Shown here piece by piece: positions 1 through 6,989 of a stretch of 6,991 bases of DNA. A model generated the notes under the pieces. It was not told the DNA's origin. It saw only the letters and a program-made list of their open reading frames with translations, and ran no database searches. A program made the translations under genes and the position numbers. Positions within the stretch are counted from its first letter, which is position 1. Each line of letters starts with the position of its first letter. The stretch lies in assembly GCA_002455375.1 (NCBI GenBank), contig DKKR01000087.1:36437-43427 (forward strand), read 5' to 3'. Origin of the DNA: Bacteroidetes bacterium UBA6661 (GTDB taxonomy: Bacteria > Bacteroidota > Bacteroidia > AKYH767-A > OLB10).

Positions 1-3000
1 TACACCAAGCTAACAGAGTTAAATGCAGGCAACAACTTTTATGTTAACTATCAGCAAGACACTACCTGGCTGTTCTATTATAAAAATACGCTCTCGCACA
101 GAACAAACATCGGCTTTACTTTTAATGTTAATACGGCATTGCCCTGTACAGGACTTCTTTTTGACCCTGTGATTCGCTTCAGCAACGGACTGCATGGTCA
201 GTCTTTCGTTTACAGCAATAACCCTGCGGCAGATACCATCCTGTTGAATGCATCCGACACATTGGTGATTCGTGTAAAAGTAAAAGCCACAAATTGTGTG
301 TCATGCAGTGGCATGGCAGCAGCATGGAGTTACCGGTGTAACCAAAGCCAGAGCGGTTGCAGCATTTGCGAACATAGTTTTATTCACGCCTACACGGCAA
401 ACATGAACGATAAGCCTAAGATAGATGTGTTGCGACTGACTCCGCAGCAGGCTATCTATGACAACAGCTGCATTAACGATACTTCACAAACAACACTATG
501 GAGTTATAATATTGTAAACACAGGCAATTGCGCTATTGACAGTATTCAGTTTGATCTGACACAACTTGGCGATGCAGCGTGGGATGTACGCAGACTGATG
601 CTCATGCCGCGTAAAAGCTTAGTGATTGAAAAAACTACGTTGTCGCATTGTACTATTGATACGGTGATGGAACTGAAAAGCCAGCATCTGTGTGTCGATT
701 TGGTGGACACTGCCGTGTATAGTTGCTATACAAAGATTACTGATTTTTTTCCGGGTGACACGGTTCAGATACGCTTTGCACTGCTGCGCTGCAGTGAGGA
801 CACAGCCGTGCTGATGAATGCTTATAAATATTACAATGCATGGATGTTTAAAAATTTAAAAACAAAAAGTATTTGTGGTGTTGAGCAATTTGTGCCCACA
901 GCAAGCGGCTTTGCTGCAGGCACGCTGCTTGCCGGACAGGCAGGTGGTGGCGGATACGATGTGCATCTGCAACATCAGTTCTACCCTTCGGTGTCGGATA
1001 TGAGTGTTTCAAATTCAGGTACTGGAGAGAAAGCCACCTTCAATGTAAGGCTGCTAAGCATGCTCAACAACGGCAAGTCTTATGTCTATCAACTGCTGGG
1101 CTGCAATCAGCCGCAGCCACAATGCACCACTTTAAACGGATGGCTGCGTGCTACTGTGGTGTGCGACACCAACCTGACTATTCCCAATGCTTATAGCGAT
1201 GCCTTTATGATAACCTTGTCGGCCACTGGCGACACTACTTTTTATAAACCCTATTACTACAACATTACACAGGACAGCCTTAGCTGCCAGGCAAAAAAGT
1301 ATCACTACTATTTTAACCTTGCCGACAGTGGCATGCGCACAGTCATTGACAGCGGCAGGTTTGTTTATACCCTGCAGGCCTGCTGCAACAGCGACACCGA
1401 CCCCACGCCCTACAAGGCAGAATTTCATTTGCTTGCCGATGCAGGCAATTGCTTTACTATCAATTTACCCTCAGCAAGTGTTTTTCATTATCAGGAGCCT
1501 ACTTTTAGCGCAACCGATGGTATAGCGCAATGGCTGCCGCTGAGCCATGCAGGCAATACTATTAGTGTGCATTGTCCCGGGTGTGTCATTCCAGGTATTA
1601 TTGTTGACCATTACCGCATGGAACGCAACACCTACGGCCTTCAGGACAGCGACAACGACCATCGTGCCGACAGTGCCACTGCTGTTATAGATACAGGCAG
1701 TGTGTGGTTTGCACAAAACAAAAATAACCTGAGCAGCACCACCCTTGCCTTTGGCGACCGATGTACAGACTACCTGCGTGCTCATGTGCAGCCGGGCGAC
1801 CCCGGCAATGACGGCTACAGCTATGCACAGATAAAACAATTAGGGCTGCGCTTGAATGCCCTGCAACTAAGCCGCATCATGCCCTTGGCATTAGACACCA
1901 TGATGGTGGTGCCCGACACACTTACATTTTATATTGACGACCCTACTGATAGCATTGGTGGCTGTCTGGAATGTGAGCCTTTTGGTGCAGGCAACGATGA
2001 TTTTATTACCCTGCTTAAAATTGTAGTAACGGGGACGGATATTGCGCAGTTCTTTCTAAACACCAACACCAATCTTAACGAATACCTGTACAGCTTTACC
2101 AGTTTTTTTGACAGCACGGCAGTGAGCGATACCGGCAACCTGCACAACACAACATGGCACATCCCCACAGGCAGCAGCCGCAGTTTCCACGGCTTTGAAG
2201 AAGGGCAGAGCATCAGGCTTAAAGTGAGCTATCATGTTTGCGGCAACTTTAACCCTCCGGGCGACCTCACACCGGAAAACACTTTCAGGCAAAGCCACAT
2301 ACAAAATACGGTATGGCTCAGTGGAAAAAGACAGCAACACTCGCAGGTGCCACAGATGGAACAAAGCCTCACCCTGCTGCAAAACAGTATGAACATTACC
2401 ATTTACGATACCCTGTCACCACCCTACAATCTGATGGACACAAGCTATGTCAACAACCGGTTGTTTTTTTGCGAAACAAGAGGTAACTTTGCTTACTTTG
2501 CAGCTACCACTTTCAGAAACAAAACCATCATCACCAACAAAAATAATTTTCAATGCCTCAAACGTATGGAGATAAACATGTCATCGGGCTATTGCAACAA
2601 TGCACTGCTCTATGATGCCTATCCGTTTGAATACCGCAGTCCACTGATGGCGGGGCAGTCTGTTGCTGTTAATGTACCACCGGGTTATGAAATTGTACAA
2701 GCCACCAGCAAACATAAAGTGCCCATAGGCAACAACTTTTATCAAACACTGCCTGTTGACATCACAGCACTGTTGCCAAACACAACAGGCAACATTTCTT
2801 TAAATACCACACCGTTTATTGCAGCCCACTGCCTTACTCATGACACCACAGCACAAAACGTTACCACAGGCACCACAGCCTACATGGGCGATCAGTTTTA
2901 TGAGCATACTATTACCTTAGACATGATGCCCGTTAGCTGCACCGATGATACGGCACACAACAACAGCAGCAGCACAGTGGTAACTTTTGGCAATCAGGCA

Positions 3001-6000
3001 GCGCCCTGCCAGAGTTTTTATGGCTGCCAAAACACAACTACTACCATGACCAATGCAAGCAATACCATTGAGGATTTTACTCTTGGCGCCAACCTGATGG
3101 CTACAGGCATTGGCAACAGCCTGGCAACAGGCATCAGCGACACGGTGTGCTGGAACAATCTGGTTTTAATAAACACCACAAAAGACAATGCAGACCATGT
3201 GTTTCTTTCTGTAGCCAATGCCCCTGCCTATCTGAGCCAGTGGCATTACATCAGCCACCCTTCGGGCATCATCACACAGGCTAATGGCCATGTGATAGGG
3301 CTGACACCCACCTTGGCACAAAACATTTTACTCAGCGGCAACGTTTGTGCCGTGATGGACTCCTGCCCGCCATTGCAAGATACGCTACAGTTTTATCTCC
3401 ACTACGGATGGAACTGCAAGAACTATCCGGGCACTCCATTTACTGTTGACAGTGTTTGTTTTACCGACAGTATGCCGCTCAGGTTTACAAGGGCAGCTTA
3501 TGAATTGGTAACAGCATCGTGGAGCCAGACAAACAGTTTTAGTTTGTGCGACACCCTTTTTGCAGAAGCCAAATTCCAAAATGGCAAGGCAGGTTTTGTT
3601 TATCCTTTCATGGTGACACTACCAAGCTACGATCCAAGGCTACAGATTATTGTAGCTATGGCATGCAGCAATACCGACACGGTGGGACTTACACCCACAG
3701 CAGCACCCGATGTGTGGACACTGACAACAGACAGCCTGATGGCCATGCTGGGCAGCACAGGCATTCACAACAGCCAGTATGTTACCATACGTTTTTTGAT
3801 GGTGGCTTCCTGTGGCTTTGGCATGAATGTTTCTGATATGCTTCCGGCCATACAGATGGCTGCACTGAGTATTTGCAACGACACACTCACTGCCACATCG
3901 CGGCAATTGGGTTTTGCCATGCCTGCATTTGCATGGGATTCTACCAGCCACTGCCCCGACTGCTGGAGTATCACCAAAACCGCAAGCACAGACACGGTAG
4001 CAGCCGTTACCGATACGGTGACCTACACCATCACCGTATGCAACAACAGCGTAAATACACAGACCGGTACCCTTGCAGATAATACCCCTGCAAACTTTAT
4101 GATTACCAACAGTACACTACCTGCAACAATAACGCTAAACTCCATGCAATGCGATACGTTTACCGTATCAGGATATTTTACCTCTCCGGGCAGTTGTTTT
4201 TACAACGTAGCAAGCGTTACTTCGCCAGCGGGCACTAAGTGGAAGGATAGTGTTTGTGTGAGTGTGAACTATGCTTGCACAGACAGCAGCACGTTCATCA
4301 TTTACGACAGCACCTACAGTACTACCCTAAATTACAGATACGATACCTTAAACCTCTTTGTTGAAGGCACACTGTTTGTAAACGATACCTTAAAATTGAT
4401 GCGCTGCAATGTATATATGAATGCAGGAGCACATATTATAGTGCAGGCTGGCGGCTACTTGGATATTGACAGCAGCCTGGTGATGGGCTGCACCAATATG
4501 TGGCGCGGCATAACTGTACTTGACTATGGAGAGATAATAGTGCATGAAGGCAGCACCGTTGCCGATGCTGACACAACAATATTGGCTAACAACAAAGCAA
4601 AAGCTACCTTGCAAAACTCTTATATCAAAAACTTTGTTCTTGGAGTGTACATGCCGCCATCTGCAAATGTCTATTACAACGGCACAACACTAAAAGTAGA
4701 GCAGACAACTTTTGATTTTACAACATTTAAACCAAACTACACAGGACAAAACACACATGGAGTAAAGCCGGAGTGCGGTGTTTTATTGAATGATTGGATA
4801 GGGACGATTGGCGGAACATTGCCATTACAATTAAACAGTTTTAACAATCTGAACACAGGCATCGTAAGCATTGGCAGTATCATAATTGTAAAGCGCAGTG
4901 TATTTAAAAACATAAATTACGATACATTCTATTCTACTGCATATATAGGAACAGCCATCACAAGTATTAAAAGCAGTTCGCACACGGGTAAGTTAACCAT
5001 ACTACCCGAAGCATGGAGCTACACAACCGTTGACAGCAGCTATAGAGGAATTTACACTAATGGCTCTGAACTAACAGCAACTTATTTACATTTGCTTAAT
5101 GTAAGAACAGGGGTTGAACAAATGAACGCGCCAATGTTGAGTACTAACACAGTTTCTAACTGCACTATTACGGCAAGTCATATAGCAATAAAAATGGCAA
5201 CCAATCCGTTTGCGCGGTTCATGTATACAACTAATAATGATATAACCATTAATGGCACATCACAGGGCGGCAGTGGTTTGACATTGGCGCATTACGGAAT
5301 ATTAATGAGCGAAGGCAATGCTAATACCTTTGTGCGTTATACGGCAAGCAACAATATACTAAAACTTAACAATGCCTTACATGGCATTTATGCAGGAGCA
5401 TTGAACACTGCAAAAATAAAATACAACATGGTTAAAATTAATGGCAATGGAAGCGGCATTTCTGTTTTTGCAAACCAGCGAAGTAGTGTAAACTGTAATA
5501 CCGTAGAAGGAACATTCAGCAGTGGAATAACAGGAAATTCTATGGGCTACACAATAGGAAACAGCAACAATAAACTTACGGTTTCCTGTAATTTGGCTGA
5601 TTCCACATACAGAGGTTTTAATTTTGGAGGTTCTAATCCAAGTACTTTGTTTAAAGGCAATGAAATGAACATACATTATATAGGCTTGTACCTGAACACA
5701 GGCAGCCCGACTAATCCTACATACATAGGCATACAGCCTCACCATGGTAATAGGTGGAACACATCCTCTGTTAGCAGCTTTGGTGGAATTAATTTAACAA
5801 GTAATCCATGGGTACAAGCTTCACGTTTTGATGTTAATCCGTTATCGGGTTCGATTTATAATCCGGTGGTAACACCATCAAGTTGGTTTCACCAAGACAC
5901 AATAGGCACTACATTTGACTGCGGTTATTCCACTATATGCAGTACGCCTCCTCCTGCAATGGCTGACACCACCATTCGTGATTTAATTGAATTGGGGATT

Positions 6001-6942
6001 TTTGATTCCGATGAAATTTCAACAGAGGCGAAAGCCATAGCGACAGAATATATTTACAAAGAATTGGCTGATGATTCTGCATTATGGTATAGTGATTCTA
6101 CTTACATTCAGTTTATGTATGAAAACCAAAGTGAACCTGTGGCTTATCTGTATGATGCCGAAGAGTATTTGCGTGCTGCATACACTTATGATTCTACCTT
6201 AATGGCATTATTTGACAGTTGTAATTTGCAAATAACCACATTAACCGATAGCATTGAAAAGTTGGATGAAAACCACCCTGCCGGATGGGAAGTCATAAGA
6301 GATCAAGTTCTTTACACCATAGAATTTCTGAATCAAACAATATATAATTTACATTTACAGAGAGAGGCCTTATTTAATGATAATCTTACAAATGCAGAAC
6401 TGCAAAACAGTTATGTGGTCAACGGTGAATTACCTGAGTTGAATAGTGCTTACATGAATGAGATGGAGATAAACTATATGGAAACAGATGAGGATTTACA
6501 ATTCCTCAGAGATAACTATTCAGGAATATTTGCAATTGCAAGCCAATGTCCCTATGTGGGAGGCAAGGCAGTGGAAAGAGCACGTACATACATTGCTTTA
6601 ATAAATGATTCTATTTCTTATGATGATGCTAATATTTGCCTTCAAAGTGGTGTGTACCGATTTGCAAATGATACAACAGAAAATATAAAAACAACTGAAA
6701 TTAAAATAATTCCAAACCCTGCAAATGATAAAGTAACAATTCAACTAAAAGGAATAGATGACGGAATATGTAAAATTCAAATCAGAAATGTTTTAAATGA
6801 AATAGTATATGATGATGTATTTGATTGCAAAAATCAAAAACACATAATCAATGTTTCAAATTTAAGTCAGGGGGTTTATTCTATTACCATAAATGCCATT
6901 GGTAAAAAATCAATCATTAATAAATTATTTATTACACGATGA
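1..6942 (+). CDS. Giant T9SS-exported surface protein with DUF11-like, parallel beta-helix and type A sorting domains (5' end outside window)
   Basis: The frame is open from base 1 with no stop before the TGA at 6940-6942, so the window holds the last 2313 residues and neither the start codon nor the signal peptide. The first start-like codon in frame is a TTG at 139, but coding sequence of the same character precedes it, so it is not the start. Order of parts: Cys/Thr/Asp-rich beta region (1-1320), DUF11-like domain (about 1324-1424), right-handed beta-helix (about 1445-1980), acidic helical segment (about 1989-2216), and T9SS tail (about 2232-2313). Family knowledge: proteins with this tail cross the inner membrane by Sec and the outer membrane by T9SS. 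The tail is then cleaved, and the protein is commonly fixed to surface lipopolysaccharide or released. Adhesion or surface-matrix function is inferred from architecture only. No hydrolase or lyase active-site motif was recognised. GC content falls from roughly 50-60% in the N-terminal part to 20-25% in the tail. A terminator follows directly, so this is probably the last gene of its transcript. Confidence 0.96.
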   Translation, partial: YTKLTELNAGNNFYVNYQQDTTWLFYYKNTLSHRTNIGFTFNVNTALPCTGLLFDPVIRFSNGLHGQSFVYSNNPAADTILLNASDTLVIRVKVKATNCVSCSGMAAAWSYRCNQSQSGCSICEHSFIHAYTANMNDKPKIDVLRLTPQQAIYDNSCINDTSQTTLWSYNIVNTGNCAIDSIQFDLTQLGDAAWDVRRLMLMPRKSLVIEKTTLSHCTIDTVMELKSQHLCVDLVDTAVYSCYTKITDFFPGDTVQIRFALLRCSEDTAVLMNAYKYYNAWMFKNLKTKSICGVEQFVPTASGFAAGTLLAGQAGGGGYDVHLQHQFYPSVSDMSVSNSGTGEKATFNVRLLSMLNNGKSYVYQLLGCNQPQPQCTTLNGWLRATVVCDTNLTIPNAYSDAFMITLSATGDTTFYKPYYYNITQDSLSCQAKKYHYYFNLADSGMRTVIDSGRFVYTLQACCNSDTDPTPYKAEFHLLADAGNCFTINLPSASVFHYQEPTFSATDGIAQWLPLSHAGNTISVHCPGCVIPGIIVDHYRMERNTYGLQDSDNDHRADSATAVIDTGSVWFAQNKNNLSSTTLAFGDRCTDYLRAHVQPGDPGNDGYSYAQIKQLGLRLNALQLSRIMPLALDTMMVVPDTLTFYIDDPTDSIGGCLECEPFGAGNDDFITLLKIVVTGTDIAQFFLNTNTNLNEYLYSFTSFFDSTAVSDTGNLHNTTWHIPTGSSRSFHGFEEGQSIRLKVSYHVCGNFNPPGDLTPENTFRQSHIQNTVWLSGKRQQHSQVPQMEQSLTLLQNSMNITIYDTLSPPYNLMDTSYVNNRLFFCETRGNFAYFAATTFRNKTIITNKNNFQCLKRMEINMSSGYCNNALLYDAYPFEYRSPLMAGQSVAVNVPPGYEIVQATSKHKVPIGNNFYQTLPVDITALLPNTTGNISLNTTPFIAAHCLTHDTTAQNVTTGTTAYMGDQFYEHTITLDMMPVSCTDDTAHNNSSSTVVTFGNQAAPCQSFYGCQNTTTTMTNASNTIEDFTLGANLMATGIGNSLATGISDTVCWNNLVLINTTKDNADHVFLSVANAPAYLSQWHYISHPSGIITQANGHVIGLTPTLAQNILLSGNVCAVMDSCPPLQDTLQFYLHYGWNCKNYPGTPFTVDSVCFTDSMPLRFTRAAYELVTASWSQTNSFSLCDTLFAEAKFQNGKAGFVYPFMVTLPSYDPRLQIIVAMACSNTDTVGLTPTAAPDVWTLTTDSLMAMLGSTGIHNSQYVTIRFLMVASCGFGMNVSDMLPAIQMAALSICNDTLTATSRQLGFAMPAFAWDSTSHCPDCWSITKTASTDTVAAVTDTVTYTITVCNNSVNTQTGTLADNTPANFMITNSTLPATITLNSMQCDTFTVSGYFTSPGSCFYNVASVTSPAGTKWKDSVCVSVNYACTDSSTFIIYDSTYSTTLNYRYDTLNLFVEGTLFVNDTLKLMRCNVYMNAGAHIIVQAGGYLDIDSSLVMGCTNMWRGITVLDYGEIIVHEGSTVADADTTILANNKAKATLQNSYIKNFVLGVYMPPSANVYYNGTTLKVEQTTFDFTTFKPNYTGQNTHGVKPECGVLLNDWIGTIGGTLPLQLNSFNNLNTGIVSIGSIIIVKRSVFKNINYDTFYSTAYIGTAITSIKSSSHTGKLTILPEAWSYTTVDSSYRGIYTNGSELTATYLHLLNVRTGVEQMNAPMLSTNTVSNCTITASHIAIKMATNPFARFMYTTNNDITINGTSQGGSGLTLAHYGILMSEGNANTFVRYTASNNILKLNNALHGIYAGALNTAKIKYNMVKINGNGSGISVFANQRSSVNCNTVEGTFSSGITGNSMGYTIGNSNNKLTVSCNLADSTYRGFNFGGSNPSTLFKGNEMNIHYIGLYLNTGSPTNPTYIGIQPHHGNRWNTSSVSSFGGINLTSNPWVQASRFDVNPLSGSIYNPVVTPSSWFHQDTIGTTFDCGYSTICSTPPPAMADTTIRDLIELGIFDSDEISTEAKAIATEYIYKELADDSALWYSDSTYIQFMYENQSEPVAYLYDAEEYLRAAYTYDSTLMALFDSCNLQITTLTDSIEKLDENHPAGWEVIRDQVLYTIEFLNQTIYNLHLQREALFNDNLTNAELQNSYVVNGELPELNSAYMNEMEINYMETDEDLQFLRDNYSGIFAIASQCPYVGGKAVERARTYIALINDSISYDDANICLQSGVYRFANDTTENIKTTEIKIIPNPANDKVTIQLKGIDDGICKIQIRNVLNEIVYDDVFDCKNQKHIINVSNLSQGVYSITINAIGKKSIINKLFITR
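27..42 (+). repeat. 16-base direct repeat, copy 1
   Basis: AGGCAACAACTTTTAT occurs here and again at 2727-2742, in the same reading frame, encoding Gly-Asn-Asn-Phe-Tyr both times. In each copy a Cys follows some 34-38 residues after the Gly. It may mark two diverged copies of one domain, or be a coincidence helped by biased codon use. Confidence 0.4.
1645..1671 (+). other. DxDxDxxxD calcium-loop-like motif
   Basis: Residues 549-557 read Asp-Ser-Asp-Asn-Asp-His-Arg-Ala-Asp, preceded by Thr-Tyr-Gly-Leu-Gln. The spacing of the four Asp residues is that of a DxDxDG-type calcium-binding loop, as in thrombospondin type 3 repeats and EF-hand-like loops. The usual Gly at position six is replaced by His, and only one copy is seen. 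In large Bacteroidota surface proteins, similar Gly-Leu-x-Asp-x-Asp motifs sit between beta domains. Calcium binding here is inferred, not shown. Confidence 0.45.
2727..2742 (+). repeat. 16-base direct repeat, copy 2
   Basis: Second copy of the sequence at 27-42, encoding Gly-Asn-Asn-Phe-Tyr at residues 910-914. Identity stops at both ends of the 16 bases, and flanking protein similarity is weak (a D-x-T-x-L pattern and a later Cys). Confidence 0.4.
3970..4272 (+). other. DUF11-like conserved repeat domain (Ig-like)
   Basis: Residues about 1324-1424 begin Ile-Thr-Lys-Thr-Ala-Ser and continue with the strand Asp-Thr-Val-Thr-Tyr-Thr-Ile-Thr-Val-Cys-Asn-Asn. This is the characteristic opening of the DUF11 / TIGR01451 'conserved repeat' family: a lysine-containing first strand, then a Tyr-Thr-Ile-Thr-Val strand followed by Asn. 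Further strands include the turn Leu-Ala-Asp-Asn-Thr-Pro and the late Cys-Phe-Tyr-Asn-Val-Ala-Ser-Val. These domains are structural beta-sandwich spacers in bacterial surface proteins. It sits between the Cys-rich region and the beta-helix, like a hinge or stalk. Confidence 0.75.
4333..5940 (+). other. Right-handed parallel beta-helix module
   Basis: Residues about 1445-1980. The entry segment has short repeating strands (Leu-Phe-Val-Glu-Gly, Val-Tyr-Met-Asn-Ala-Gly-Ala, Ile-Ile-Val-Gln-Ala-Gly-Gly), then Gly-Cys-Thr-Asn-Met-Trp-Arg-Gly-Ile at 1496-1504. The middle carries beta-helix coils (PbH1-like) with recurring Asn at 1746, 1785, 1809, 1833, 1864 and 1887. In the last five of these a Gly followed by a hydrophobic residue lies 8-10 residues after the Asn (1795, 1819, 1842, 1872, 1895). 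Coil spacing is about 23-39 residues. The module closes with Gly-Asn-Arg-Trp at 1916-1919, Ala-Ser-Arg-Phe at 1940-1943 and Ser-Trp-Phe at 1961-1963. The fold is shared with pectate lyases and adhesins. I see no clustered acidic or Arg catalytic set, so a structural or binding role is more likely. Confidence 0.8.
5965..6648 (+). other. Acidic, predominantly helical domain between beta-helix and sorting tail (no named family recognised)
   Basis: Residues about 1989-2216 break sharply with the beta-rich sequence before them. They are rich in Glu, Asp, Leu, Ile and Tyr, with long stretches lacking Gly and Pro that look like amphipathic helices, for example around 2044-2092 and 2096-2136. Three cysteines are visible: C2074, C2183 and C2213. 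Near the end is a motif, Gln-Cys-Pro-Tyr-Val-Gly-Gly-Lys-Ala-Val-Glu-Arg-Ala-Arg (2182-2195), followed by Tyr-Ile-Ala-Leu-Ile-Asn-Asp. From memory, similar 'QCP..GG.AV..AR' segments precede the sorting tail in other Bacteroidota beta-helix proteins, but I know of no described function. It may cap the beta-helix, pack against it, or aid passage through the T9SS translocon. Confidence 0.6.
6694..6939 (+). other. T9SS type A C-terminal sorting domain (Por_Secre_tail / TIGR04183-like)
   Basis: Residues about 2232-2313 show the family's hallmark order. First comes Ile-Ile-Pro-Asn-Pro-Ala-Asn-Asp (2236-2243), then a strand Lys-Val-Thr-Ile. A middle strand has Ile-Gln-Ile-Arg-Asn-Val-Leu-Asn-Glu-Ile-Val. 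Then comes Asn-Val-Ser-Asn-Leu-Ser-Gln-Gly-Val-Tyr-Ser-Ile. The end is basic and hydrophobic: Lys-Leu-Phe-Ile-Thr-Arg at the very C-terminus. Length near 80 residues is normal for the family. The domain targets the protein to the T9SS outer-membrane translocon and is removed by the PorU-type sortase. Its presence shows the protein is exported and that the 3' end of the gene is intact. Confidence 0.95.
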
Positions 6943-6946
6943 AAAT

Positions 6947-6989
6947 TATTAAAAACAACAGCATTTTTAAAATGCTGTTGTTTTTAATA
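6947..6989 (+). terminator. Intrinsic (rho-independent) terminator
   Basis: The arms 6947-6967 and 6969-6989 are perfectly complementary around the single base 6968. The stable core pairs CAACAGCA (6956-6963) with TGCTGTTG (6973-6980), with an A/T-rich loop between them. TTTTT follows at 6981-6985, and an A run at 6951-6955 mirrors it, so the element could also act on transcripts arriving from the other side. It begins a few bases after the stop codon of the large gene. The stem is low in G+C, which is usual in AT-rich Bacteroidota. Confidence 0.85.

Larger units (their letters stand above)
1..3960 (+). other. Cys-, Thr- and Asp-rich extracellular region of the giant protein (window residues 1-1320)
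   Basis: This stretch has no sharp match to a named domain that I can recall. It alternates short hydrophobic beta-like strands with Asn/Thr/Ser/Asp turns, as expected for stacked Ig-like or beta-sandwich domains on a cell surface. Cysteines are frequent and often paired: C99/C102, C120/C123, C525/C528, C655/C658 and C1318/C1321. Two of these pairs share the pattern His-Cys-Pro-x-Cys (524-528 and 1317-1321). Asp-Thr dipeptides are very common. The stretch around 1205-1260, with a lone Cys, then a Gly-Lys-Ala-Gly turn and a Val-Thr-Leu-Pro strand, resembles a degenerate DUF11-type unit. That suggests the region is built of diverged repeats of that class. This is an inference; profile searches would be needed to place boundaries. 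Confidence 0.6.

Noticed and set aside
139..141. TTG at 139 as the start codon of the large protein
   Set aside because: The same frame is open and reads as similar beta-rich protein from base 1, there is no recognisable ribosome binding site or signal peptide at 139, and an exported protein of this type should begin with a Sec signal. The start is upstream of the window.
744..2470. Three runs of seven T (744-750, 2103-2109, 2464-2470) as phase-variation or frameshift sites
   Set aside because: Each simply encodes Phe-Phe in frame, seven bases is short for slippage-driven switching, and the frame is intact across all three with no downstream out-of-frame continuation of interest.
3100..3141. 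Short tandem repeat (Ala-Thr-Gly-Ile at residues 1034-1037 and 1042-1045)
   Set aside because: Only two imperfect copies with an 8-residue period; too little to call a repeat element.
1132..5745. Minus-strand and out-of-frame open frames of 60-120 codons across the gene
   Set aside because: They all lie inside the large coding frame, have low-complexity or Cys/His-rich translations typical of antisense reading, overlap one another, and show no domain or start-site support.
4333..5940. Pectate lyase or other polysaccharide lyase function for the beta-helix
   Set aside because: The fold fits, but I see no clustered Asp/Lys/Arg catalytic set; the conserved-looking positions are structural Asn and Gly of the coils.
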